Source: Polyrhizophydium stewartii
Taxonomy: Eukaryota > Chytridiomycota > Chytridiomycetes > Rhizophydiales
Length of the DNA stretch: 18,850 nucleotides
Direction of reading: 5' to 3'
NCBI GenBank assembly: GCA_027604665.1
Contig: JADGIZ010000229.1
Coordinates: forward strand, 1 to 18,850
The notes under the pieces are model-generated. The model did no database searches and was not told the DNA's origin. It was given only the letters and a program-made list of their open reading frames with translations. The position numbers and the translations under genes were made by a program. Positions 9,034 through 18,850 of this stretch are shown here, in pieces (the stretch's first letter is position 1; every line of letters begins with the position of its first letter).

Positions 9034-12000
9034 ATGTCAGCCAAAGTCACGCGCACGCCCGTGCTGCCGCTCGAGATCGACCCCGCCATGACCGTGGCGC
9101 TGCCCACGGGTCCGAGCGCACAGCCCGGCGACCACATGGTCAAGATTTCCGTCAGCATCGAATACTTTCTGAGCCGAGGCACGTCCGCCGCGCTCCCGCA
9201 CTCTGTCTCGCACGGGAGCGTGGCGTCAAATCTCCGAATGCTCACGCACCGCACACGGCGACGTCTGCCGTGCGGCCTGCCATGCAGTGACTCCGCCCGA
9301 GACGACGCCGACCTTGAGCCGCAAGAACAGCAACCGCAAGCGCTACAGCGCCGACGAGTACAAGCGCTTTTACATTACTTACTCTCTTGGCGGCCTCGTC
9401 GACGGAAAGGCGTGTAGGCTGGTTCCGTGCGATATTGCTCGCGTGACCGCCGCTGACCGCAGGCGAACGCAGACCGAGACGTTCTCGATTGCAGGCAACA
9501 ACTGGGCCGTCACGCACGACGTCAATGTCACGAATGTAAGCGGCGATGCTCTGAGGCGGTGATTCAGCGGAGCATCGTGTCTGACGGTATCACAGGACTT
9601 TATCATCGGGATGTACAACCGACCATCCGAGTTTGTGATATGGGAGATTATGCGCACCGATGAGCGCGAGCGCGAGGGCGTCCAGAGCCTCACCAAGCGT
9701 CTGCCCAACATGGGCATCACGCCGCTCGTGATGCCAGGATCAAGCCACAACAGCAAGTCGCACGGCGGAAACGGCAGCGGCGGAGGAAGCGGCGGCGGTC
9801 ACGGTCCGATCGGCGCGCCAAAGCATGGCGCGGGCTCGCACAAGTTTGAGTTTGTGGGCGAGAAGCTGCCCATGTCGCTCGCGCAAACGGGGCTCACCAG
9901 GCGCCACAATCATCATCTTCACAAGAAGCACGGCAATGGGGGCAATGGCGACGACGACGACCCGAGCGGCATCGCGCCGCTGGGCGTTGAGCAGATCATC
10001 GAGATCGACCCGAACCGGCCGAGGCCTGACGCCGTCTTCCGATCGCGCCTTGCAGCCGAAGCCGACCAGCGCGCACGCGAGCGCGGCGATCACTTGCGCA
10101 TCGGCCAAGACTTTATCGACACAATCTTGCATCGCCTGACCCGGCGCCAGTCGTCGTCCACGCCGGATCTGGCCGCGGGGCTCAAACAGGGCGTCCACGA
10201 GTTCAAGTCGCTGATCAAGCGGACCAACAGCGACTCGCCGCCGCTGGACCGCTTCCGCCCGGGCTCGCCGCTTCACCGCTTTCTGACCGATGACTTTGGC
10301 GTCGCGAGAGGCGACGGCAGTAATGCATCCAACGCCGGCGGCGGCCGGTCTGTGTCGCGGGTCTCGAATCGCGAAGGCCCGCACCCGCATCACTACAACC
10401 ATCCGGAGAAGCATGTCTCGCCCGAGGCGGTCCACCGCGGGCTGGTGCGCTCGCGGTCGTCGTCGTCGATCCACACGTTGCATCGCGTCCACCCGCGCAC
10501 TCCGCCAAGTCCGCATCACCACGATCACCCGCTCACGATGCTCGCGCCTCACGGACATGTCAAGGGAGACGTGACTGGGCGTGCTGATTCGTCACTCGGC
10601 GGCAAGGCGGCGTCCACGGTCCCAAGCCGAAGGACGGCAGGGAGCAGGGCGACGCACGGCGGCGAGGCAGAGGGCCGCGACGCATCGTCCAACCGCGGTC
10701 GGAGTCGCGCTGGTCGTAGCGAGACGAACCAGGCCTCAAAGTCCGATGCAATGCACCCACACAAGGACGGCGGGACGCGTGGACAAGACAAGGGCAAGGC
10801 GCGCGGGCGTACGAAAGGCGCGACCGCGGTCGAAGATGCCAGGCATATCCGCTGGGATGCACACAACGCAGGCATTCGCGCCATCAATTGGAACGAGCTC
10901 ACGCAAGAAGAAGCCGAGCGCCGCGCAAACGACCAGATCATCGAGACGCCGGCCGAAAAAGTGCTTCTGGAAAAGCGCAAGGGCGAGTACACGCACGTAC
11001 CACTTGGGAAACTGACCATGGACGTGACGGGATTTTTCTTTGATGTGCTCGAGGCTCGCGTGAGGTGCGGCTTGCTTGGCGATTCGGCATCTGCGCGCGC
11101 GACAAGTTGTTCTGACACCCAGCACAAACAGCGTCATCAACGCCATAGAGGGCCTTGGCAAGTGCGACATTGCGATCCGACTCGACACACCTATGCTGTC
11201 TGTCGAGCAGGCTGCGCGGCTGAACCCAATGTGCATCACAATCGGCTCAGCGGACGGGATGCCGAGCGAGCCGCTCAGCTTTGCGGAGCTGGACGAAAGA
11301 TGCCTCCCGGTGTGAGTTCATATAGGCATTGGCTTTTAGCGTGTGCGTAATCCAAGATGAGATTTCTGATCTCACTTGCGCAGCTCCGCGAAATTCCGCA
11401 TGTACGGTGACCCGTTCCTGCATGCAGCCACACTTGTTGACCAGCCGCGGGCGTCGCGGATGATCTTTGACAGCCAGCACCTCGTGCTCGCTGGACTGCT
11501 GGATGCCGAGCGGCTTCGCGATGAGATTGCTCGGACGCCTTTTGTAATTGAAGTGAGTCCAGCAAGCCCGCACGACCTGCAACTCACGGCACACACGCCA
11601 ACCAGGCTGAATGGAATTGTGCGCGGCCGGGCAGATCCATGACCGCGATCACAAGCTCCCGCCGGATCTCTCGAAAGTCAACGCCGGTGAGCAAGCATTG
11701 CAGAGGTCCTTGAAAATGCGGCATGACTGACTTTGCGTGGCAGACCTGCGCGACGACGGAATCATCAGCTCTTCCCTGAACCCGGTCAATCCGTTTGGCG
11801 TGGCGTCGTTTTGTGAGTGGATGCGATTGAGCTCGTACAGTTGAATCGCAGACTCACTCGATTCCATCTGGCAGCGCTGGTCGACTTTTGCGCTGGACAG
11901 ACAGAGCTTCAGCTGTCATCGCCAATCCTTCCCGCGCGCGCCAATGTCACGAAAAGCAAGCGCACGCTGCCTGGGGGCCTATGGCTCGAATCGTCGGCAA

Positions 12001-14048
12001 ACCTGTCCATCAATCTGCATGTTCGGCACCCTATTGTGCCCAAGATGACGATCGAGCGGTTTTCACTCGCACGTGCGCCGTTTGGGCATATTGTGATTGT
12101 TGCAAGGTGTGCCGGACTCAGAGTCGCTGGATGTTGGGCCTTGGGCTTGCTGGCTGACATACGGGCCGTAGCTCGCGAAACTCGACGCTGGCTCGCGTGG
12201 TGCATGAGACGGTCACTCGCTGCAACGCCGAGGCGCTCAGAATCCCAGCCGGCCCAATCGAGCCCAATCTCGTTTTACGGACGTATCAGCTGACAGAAGA
12301 CCAGAGACGAAGCACAAGCTTGGTGGGTATACCAAGACAATCGAACAGATGTCCAGCTGTGAGCAACCCGCTGACGGCGGACTTGCTCAGGACATTCTTG
12401 TCGGATACGATGTGTTTGACGGCGAGTCGCGCGTCATATTCATCGAGGGGCTTGTAGAAGGCGCGATCAAGGCCTTGCTGGCATCGCTGGAGAGGTACCG
12501 ACGTCTGCTGATTGTGCAAATCTGGGCTGAGCTGGCTGACAAATGCCTTCTTGAAGCATCCCTGACCAGACCATGCACCGCGTTTACCACTCGCCAATGA
12601 TTACGTTCAACAAGCCCACATATTCTCGGCTATCGCCAGTGATTATGCACGTGATGCTCGAGCCTGACCTCGCCGTAGTCCTCGCCAACAAATCAACTTA
12701 TATACGTGGCAAGCTGCCTCGAGACGCTTTTGACACCCTAAACCTGATCCACCAGGTTCGCAAGCAAAGCCCTCCAACTTGCGATCACGCGAGCGGCTGA
12801 CGGTTGCACGTGAGCGCAGATGATTGACCTGGAATCGCTCTCTGTCCAGGCCAAAATGACGGCGTTTCCGACGCAGCGGATGATCCTCGGATTGCTCGGC
12901 ACATTTGGACGCATGGTGCAGTTCGAAGAGTCAATCCCGGTTGGCGGCTTTAGCGCGGTTGGGCCAGTCAACCCCACCATGAGCCCACTCGACGCGACAC
13001 CCAACTCGACTCACTCTAATGGCGGGAAACCGTGCATCGGGTCTGGTGGACTGGGCGGATCGCCCGAGGCATGCGCTGGAGCGAGCGAGCCGCACAGTAC
13101 GACAAACGGAGCACCGTCACGAATCAAACGCCCGCAGTACGGGGTAGGTACTTGCAATCGCATTTTTCAGGCTGGCTCAAACCAGTGCTGACAGTCCATC
13201 GGCTTGCTCGACGAGCAGCGGCGGGGCCAGCCGCTCAACTACGCGCCAGGATATCACAAAAAGAAGGATAAGACGCAGCTGGACATTGACAATAGGGAGA
13301 CAATCAAGCGTATGATGGAGCGGCATCTTCGCGAGCCTAATTTCGTGTTGATCAATTCACTTGTAGGCGAATCTTGTGCTTGTGCGCAGGAAACCGTCAG
13401 ATTCAACTTTAGCTGACTGCGAAGCCATGGTCACAGCACGAAAGCGACTACATGCCTGCACTTCCTGTGCGGACGCACGAGCAGACGGTGTACAACTACT
13501 CGATGCAAAAATTCTCGACAACACAGAGACAACTTCAAGAGTTGCGTGCTCGGATGGCCGAGGTGTGTGCGGCGGTGGCGAGGGCAGCAATACTGCGAAA
13601 TCTCGTTTCCGGTGACACGCAAACTGTCTGAGAGCAGGACAAGAACACATACTACGCATACTCGCGGCCATTCTTTTCGCAGATGGTTGAGCCCGTGAAC
13701 CTTGAAGAGCACAATGTCGCGGCAGAGTTTGAGTCGCAACAAAGGTGGAAGACAGTCAAGGGCTTTTGGGCAGGGTGAGTGTGGTGGCAGGCCCGCTTCA
13801 CGCTCGAAAAGATCGCTGACGGAGACATATGGACCATCGCAGGCCGTTCACAGGACGCTTGTGGGCAGCGCCGCATCTGTGGTGCTCTACGAGAGGGAAG
13901 GCGGCTGACGCGATGAACTGCGGCGTGCTTCATCGGATGCTGCAGGCCATCTCTCGGAGTCACGGAAGCACGCCGCGAGGAGCTCAAGGCCGCGTGGCAG
14001 CCGCCAAGGCCCGACAACGGCATGATCCTGCGAACGATGGACCACTGA
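9034..14048 (+). CDS. CFAP92: DUF4550/CFAP92-like cilia- and flagella-associated protein, 18 exons, about 1274 aa
   Basis: Exons: 9034-9178, 9288-9411, 9463-9535, 9596-11064, 11132-11311, 11384-11552, 11635-11686, 11744-11812, 11875-12106, 12172-12322, 12391-12513, 12570-12755, 12820-13143, 13219-13362, 13437-13562, 13638-13774, 13843-13860, 13946-14048; total 3825 nt, in phase. N-terminus: C2-like strands (VKISVSIEYFL, then DFIIGMYNRPSEFVIWE at about 115-131). A low-complexity Gly/His/Ser/Arg linker of about 400 residues follows, unusually long and all in exon 4. Then come family marks as I remember them: KCDIAIRLDTPMLSVEQ, LNPMCITI, HDRDHK (exon 7), NPFGVASF, and DILVGYDVFDGESRVIFIEGL (889 onward). 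The C-terminus is charged and helical, with MQKFSTTQRQLQELRARM and EARREELKAAW. The flagellar role is family inference. The last three exon joins and the 18-nt exon 17 are the least certain. Confidence 0.75.
9179..9287 (+). other. Probable GC-AG intron 1 of the CFAP92-like gene
   Basis: Exon 1 must end in phase 1 to join the clear exon 2 (TPPETTPTLSRK). No GT donor in the interval gives that phase. GAG followed by GCACGT at 9179 does, and it resembles the usual GC-type donor. The acceptor is ATGCAG, ending 9287. Confidence 0.6.
13843..13860 (+). other. 18-nt microexon (exon 17) of the CFAP92-like gene
   Basis: Acceptor ATCGCAG ends at 13842 and donor GTGGGC starts at 13861. The following 85-nt intron carries GCTGACG and ends CTGCAG. 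Joining gives GFWAG-PFTGRL-PSLGVTEARREEL, which ends at a TGA in exon 18 (14046-14048). The upstream and downstream exons are not in phase without it. Confidence 0.55.
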
Positions 14049-14283
14049 GCTGCATGGATTACAAGATACAACATGAACGCGCGTATGTGCGCCTGCACGC
14101 ACAAGGGGACTGGCCCTGGGTAAAGAACGCAGGAGAAGGGTGAACGGAGTGGGCTCTTATTCGGGCCTGCGTCCGATGACGGCTGGTCCGAGAGGCGGCA
14201 TCGCGGCGGGCGGTGTGTGTCTGATGTGTGCATCCGGGCGCTCGCGAGGCGCGCTGGTGGTCGAGGCGAGGTGTGCAGCGTGC
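14049..14283. other. Convergent spacer between CFAP92-like gene and NDUFS5
   Basis: Stop codons of the two convergent genes are 235 bases apart. No AATAAA is visible on either strand and no further exon could be supported; open frames here do not resemble known proteins. Confidence 0.5.
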
Positions 14284-14862
14284 TTATGCTGCCGCCTTTG
14301 CGGCGAGCTTGGCCGCAGCCTCTGCACTCTTCTTGGCCTCCCGCTGCTTGAGGTATTCTTCGCGCACCTTGGAGAGGCGCTTGAGCTGCGTGGGCGGGAG
14401 CACCGAGAGGGGTCAGGCGCCAGCAGAGGGATATTGAGCGAGGACGACAGAACAGTGCGGACAGCGCTAGCGGCCCGTTGCGGCGACAGCGGTCCTGCGG
14501 CGTGCCTGCCAGCCCGGGCAGCGGGCGGGAGCCTGAGAGCGAGCGCGTGCGAGGGGCAGGAGGGGGCGGGCAGCGCGGCAGGTGCCCAGCGCGCGGTCGC
14601 CGCGGCACGCGGGCCGCCGCCGGTGCTGTTGCTGCGGAGCGATGATCAAGCGCACGACGCAGCGGGCCGCGGGCTGATTGCGGGCGGGGGCGAGCGGCGC
14701 GGGGGCACTCACCTCCTTGCGGTGGTAGAGGCACTCCTGGTAGTCCTCAAAGAGCAGCACGCACTCCTTGGCGGAGTCTGCCTGGACGTGGCAGCGCATG
14801 AACTCCTGCCAGAAGGGGTAGCAGCGGCCGCGGCCGCCGTTTGTGCCAAAGCCCGAGGACAT
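14284..14862 (-). CDS. NDUFS5: NADH:ubiquinone oxidoreductase subunit NDUFS5 (15 kDa), 2 exons, 83 aa
   Basis: Accessory subunit of mitochondrial complex I, located on the intermembrane-space side and imported through the disulfide relay. Exons: 14862-14713 and 14385-14284; total 252 nt. The start [19 protein letters not shown] is typical of fungal homologues. A perfect twin CX9C motif is visible: Cys14 and Cys24, Cys34 and Cys44. The second exon gives a basic helix, [14 protein letters not shown], ending in an Ala/Lys-rich tail. The 327-nt intron (14386-14712) has a GTGAGT donor, a CTGAC branch site and a CACGCAG acceptor, and is unusually long for this window. RPS16 lies upstream on the same strand, its stop 214 bases away. 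Confidence 0.9.
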
Positions 14863-15076
14863 GTCGAGAATTCGGTCAAGCTCGATGCCCGCCAACTTTG
14901 CCAGTCTCCATCGCGCCGAGAGGCCGCGGCAGACGCAGCGACAGGCGTGCACGGCCTGCAGAACGCGGCACGGGGGGGGGGCAGACGGGCAGACAGAGGC
15001 GGGAGCAATGCTTCGAAGATCGCATTTAATTTCGTCAATTCTGCAGCCAGGTAGTGAGATACAAGGGCCGCAGCGA
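14863..15076 (-). promoter_or_regulatory. RPS16 3' end and NDUFS5 upstream region
   Basis: The region contains a run of ten G on the plus strand (14972-14981), that is, ten C on the coding strand, about 110 bases upstream of the NDUFS5 start. A minus-strand ATTAAA at 15025-15030 lies about 47 bases after the RPS16 stop and is a plausible polyadenylation signal. Confidence 0.5.
15025..15030 (-). terminator. ATTAAA polyadenylation signal of RPS16
   Basis: Common variant of the polyadenylation hexamer, on the coding strand, within the expected distance downstream of the TAA stop (15077-15079) and in a locally AT-rich patch. Confidence 0.5.
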
Positions 15077-16264
<1,188 letters not shown>

Positions 16265-16924
16265 ATTTTCGTGTGGTGTGATTTGGGCGGGCGCTGTCGG
16301 CGGGTGTTTTCGTGCGACGCGTTGCTCCTGAGGGCGGTTTTCACGACGAGACTCTGCCGTCGTGCCCCGCAGCGTCGGCAGATCGATGCACGGAGCTTGC
16401 GGTGCCGGCCAGCACGAGGCGGCCGTAGCCCAGATCTACGCGGTCTATTAAAGCCACAGCAAACAGTTGATGTGATGAACTAAAGTTCAGCCGATTGAGA
16501 GGCCGTATCGGGACGCTGCCGCAGCCCATGGTGAGCCGTATGTGGCCAGGGCGATTGGAACAAGCAACAGATGTCTTGGGCGCAGAAGAGCGCCTGTAAA
16601 GGTTGAGATGCGCCCGACTCGTGTCCCATAGCCGCGATGTCGCCTGGCTGGCGAGTCTTGCCGAGCGAGACTCTGCCTCGGCGGTGGCCGGCTTGCGCCG
16701 AGGCAAAGGTTCGCGAGTAAAAACGCCCTCAGGAACCGCGAATGGCACCGATTCTGGCGCGGCGGGAGATTGCAGATTCGCGAAACAAACAGGTGAAGCG
16801 CGCCCCGCGTTTTCGCCGGCGGGCAGGCAGCAGAGGCGGCGACGGCGACGGCGACGACACGACCGCGCGGCGAGACACGGCGCAGCGGCGCACGCGCGTC
16901 CGCGGCACGGCGCATCCACGCATC

Positions 16925-16984
16925 CATCCGCCCGCACGCGCGTCCGTGCGTGCGCGCGCCGTCGAAGCGCGCGGCGGGCGGATG
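16925..16984. repeat. Inverted repeat (hairpin) between RPS16 and RPL13
   Basis: CATCCGCCCGC (16925-16935) is perfectly complementary to GCGGGCGGATG (16974-16984). The 38-base loop holds further CG-rich complementary stretches (CGCGCG on both sides of GTCGAAG), so a longer imperfect stem is likely. Confidence 0.75.
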
Positions 16985-16991
16985 CACCCGG

Positions 16992-17010
16992 CGGATGGAT
17001 GGATGGATGG
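16992..17010 (+). repeat. GGAT tetranucleotide run
   Basis: A GGATGGATGGATGGATGG run lies just right of the hairpin. A shorter copy of the same motif is at about 16149-16160 inside RPS16 intron 1, and the complementary CATCCATCC is at 16921-16929. Confidence 0.75.
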
Positions 17011-17456
17011 ACTGCCGGGAGGCGGTCTGGCTGCGACGACTCTGCGGGGGCCAGAGCTTGCGCTGGCAGCGAATCGGGCGCCAGCCGTCAGTGCTTCTCG
17101 CAAAGCCGTGTGCTGCGCATGCTGCAGTCGACGGGCTCGGCGTCGCAGCATGCGCTCGTCTCGTGCTGGCGCTTGCACGCCGCTGCGGCAAGACCGGCCG
17201 TGAACGTCGCTGGCGCCAGTTGCCGTCGCCGCCGCAGCCAGCCAGCCGTACTTCCGGCGCCAGAGTCACCATATCACTGTTGCTGCCGCCGCCTCTGCTG
17301 CCCGTGCTGCCGCCGCCCCCGTCCGCCTATGAAGTCTGCTGACGCTGGTTGATGTAAAACTCGCACTGGCGACATTGCAACCGCTGCGACAACCACGACG
17401 ACGTTTGCGATGCTGCGCCGCCTTGCTGCGTTGCCGGGCCGCTGCGGGCAGTCAAG

Positions 17457-18171
17457 ATGCGTCACAACAATCAGCTGCCCAACCAGCACTTCCGCAAGGA
17501 CTGGCAGATCCATGTGCGCACGTGGTTCGACCAGCCGGGCAAGAAGAAGACCAGGAGGGTGAACCGCATCAAGAAGGCGGCCCAGATTGCCCCCCGCCCG
17601 ATCGACGGCCTGCTCCGCCCTGCCGTCCGTTGCCCCACGATCAAGTACAACACCAAGCTGCGTGCTGGCCGCGGCTTCACGCTTGAGGAGCTCAAGGAGG
17701 CCGGCGTCAGCCGCAAGGTTGCCCGCACCATCGGCATCTCGGTCGACCACCGCCGCCGCAACCGCTCGGTCGAGTCGCTCAAGGCCAACGCCGAGCGCCT
17801 CAAGGAGTACAAGTCGAAGCTGATTGTCTTCCCCAAGATCGCCGGCAAGGTCAAGTACGGCGACTCGGACGTGCGTTTCTGTTGCCCGACTGCTGCGTGC
17901 CGTGCCGCCTGGCACATGTTTTTGGCTGACCCCGACCCCCGCGATATGCGATGCGCAGGCCGCCGCCGTTGCCGAGGCGACCCAGCTCAAGGGCGCTCTC
18001 CTCCCGATTGCCCAGCCCGAGATCACGGACGTTGCCCGCAAGATCACTGGCACCCCCGCCGTCCACGCTTTCGCCGCTCTGCGCAAGGCCCGCTCGGACA
18101 AGCGCCTGCGCGGCATCCGCGAGAAGCGCGCGAAGGACAAGGCCGAGGAGGAGGCCAGCAAGAAGAAATAA
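17457..18171 (+). CDS. RPL13: 60S ribosomal protein eL13 (RPL13), 2 exons, 208 aa
   Basis: Large-subunit ribosomal protein. Exons: 17457-17870 and 17959-18171; total 627 nt, in phase. The start [17 protein letters not shown] resembles the KHNN-type eL13 start. Family marks: [81 protein letters not shown]; then in exon 2 [19 protein letters not shown] and a lysine-rich end. The 88-nt intron has a GTGCGT donor, GCTGAC and a GCGCAG acceptor. The gene is complete, and length matches the family. Codon choice is strongly biased to C-ending codons, as expected for a highly expressed gene. Confidence 0.97.
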
Positions 18172-18850
18172 TTGTGTGCCATCTCACTCGACTGAAGACC
18201 CAGTTCTGTCCCAGATGCGTGCTGCCATTTGTGCCTTGGTGATGCGAGGGGGAGACAGCTGAGCACTGGCGGTGGCGAGATCGCCGATCCGCACGCCGTT
18301 TGCTGCCGAAAGGCCGGCAGGCGATTGGCGAGGGGGGCCGCCCGAGCGGAATGCATGAGGCGGCGGCGGAGCCAGAGGCATCAACGCCCCTGGCGGGCAG
18401 AGAAAGGCCATGGGCAGCTGGCCGGAGCGACAGCGGCAGCCTTGCTGCGATGCCGGGCCGGCCGACGTCAGCCCGTGCTCTGCCCGTTGTCCGGCAACGA
18501 GGCCGCCTTCTGCGACCCGTCTTCGGGGCCGATCGGAGTCGGGGCAGGTGCTCGGGGGGTGCAAAGTGCCGGATGCCCTGCCAGCGGGCCGGCGTGCTGC
18601 GAGTCAGACGAGCTGGCGGCGTCCGGAAACCGCCTCCGCCCAACCCGCCGGCAGCAGCCCCGCCCCCGCTGGCGTCGCGGCCGTCTCCCACACCGTAAAT
18701 CGTCCTCAGGACACGCTCTCCGTGTGGCGCAGCACGCGGCCTACAAAACCCGACGCGAGCGCGCCGCCCTGTTTCACCCCGCAGAGAACAGTCTCATCGC
18801 AACAGGTGAGCGCGAGCCGCCGTGCCCCCACACCTGGCGCACCCCCACCC
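18172..18850. other. Region downstream of RPL13 with no supported gene
   Basis: This 0.68 kb begins with the RPL13 3' end. Open frames on both strands are rich in Pro, Arg and Ala and match nothing I recognise. Near the right edge, CCTACAAAACCC (about 18739) followed by a donor-like CAACAGGTGAGC (about 18802-18813) could be the promoter and first exon of a plus-strand gene continuing beyond the window. No ATG-led coding exon can be fixed here. Confidence 0.4.

Larger units (their letters stand above)
16265..17456. promoter_or_regulatory. Divergent upstream region shared by RPS16 and RPL13
   Basis: About 1.19 kb separates two ribosomal protein start codons on opposite strands. The RPS16-side third is moderately AT-containing, with CTATTAAAG near 16443. 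The middle (16800-17010) is GC-rich, with direct and inverted GGATG/CATCC motifs and a predicted hairpin. The RPL13 side is pyrimidine-rich (17270-17330). A GCTGAC (about 17338) and a GGGCAG just before the RPL13 start suggest a 5' UTR intron. No coding exon, tRNA or snRNA was recognised, although several long open frames exist by composition. Confidence 0.5.

Noticed and set aside
13652..14734. 360-codon open frame on the minus strand
   Set aside because: It overlaps opposite-strand exons of the CFAP92-like gene and out-of-frame parts of NDUFS5; composition is that of a GC-rich shadow frame.
16466..16500. GTGATGA resembling a snoRNA C box
   Set aside because: No CTGA D box or terminal stem was found at a suitable distance.
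16603..17352. Possible protein genes between RPS16 and RPL13
   Set aside because: Frames are Arg/Ala-rich repeats of low-complexity DNA, on both strands, without family motifs or good splice-linked exons.
17274..18356. 360-codon open frame on the minus strand opposite RPL13
   Set aside because: It is the mirror of the conserved RPL13 exons; its apparent order comes from RPL13 codon bias.

Overview
This is nuclear eukaryotic DNA. It is very GC-rich and gene-dense. Genes on both strands are split by many short introns, mostly 40-130 bases. Nearly all introns share one signature: a GTGAG, GTGCG or GTANG donor, a CTGAC-type (CTNAC) branch site, and a CAG acceptor. The protein set fits a flagellated, early-diverging fungus such as a chytrid: a fungal-type complex I NDUFS5 subunit, MRHNN-type eL13, an LMBR1-domain protein, a CYSTM protein and a CFAP92/DUF4550 flagellar protein. 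The organism is an inference; another zoosporic opisthokont is possible. No bacterial operon, CRISPR array, viral gene, transposon or rRNA was seen.

Layout (all exon chains were built by hand and keep phase from start to stop). (1) 121-1480 plus: QDPR, 8 exons including microexons of 5 and 9 nt. (2) 1785-4766 plus: LMBRD2-type membrane protein, 9 exons, 805 aa. (3) 4983-6285 minus: an unrecognised protein with a globular N-terminus, coiled coil and C-terminal membrane anchor, 6 exons. (4) 6394-7726 plus: NSE3/MAGE-domain subunit of SMC5/6, divergent from gene 3. (5) 7862-8796 plus: 99-aa proline/tyrosine/glutamine-rich CYSTM-type protein ending in polycysteine. (6) 9034-14048 plus: CFAP92/DUF4550-like protein, 18 exons, about 1274 aa. 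(7) 14284-14862 minus: NDUFS5. (8) 15077-16264 minus: ribosomal protein uS9 (RPS16). (9) 17457-18171 plus: ribosomal protein eL13 (RPL13), sharing a 1.2-kb divergent upstream region with RPS16. The last 0.68 kb has no supported gene.

The genes are unrelated housekeeping and cell-biology genes, not a pathway cluster. The functional groupings are two ribosomal proteins transcribed divergently and one flagellar protein. I found no new defence or mobile system. The most notable observations are the microexons, two probable GC-AG introns, the unidentified tail-anchored coiled-coil protein, and hairpin-forming repeats between the ribosomal protein genes and in introns.
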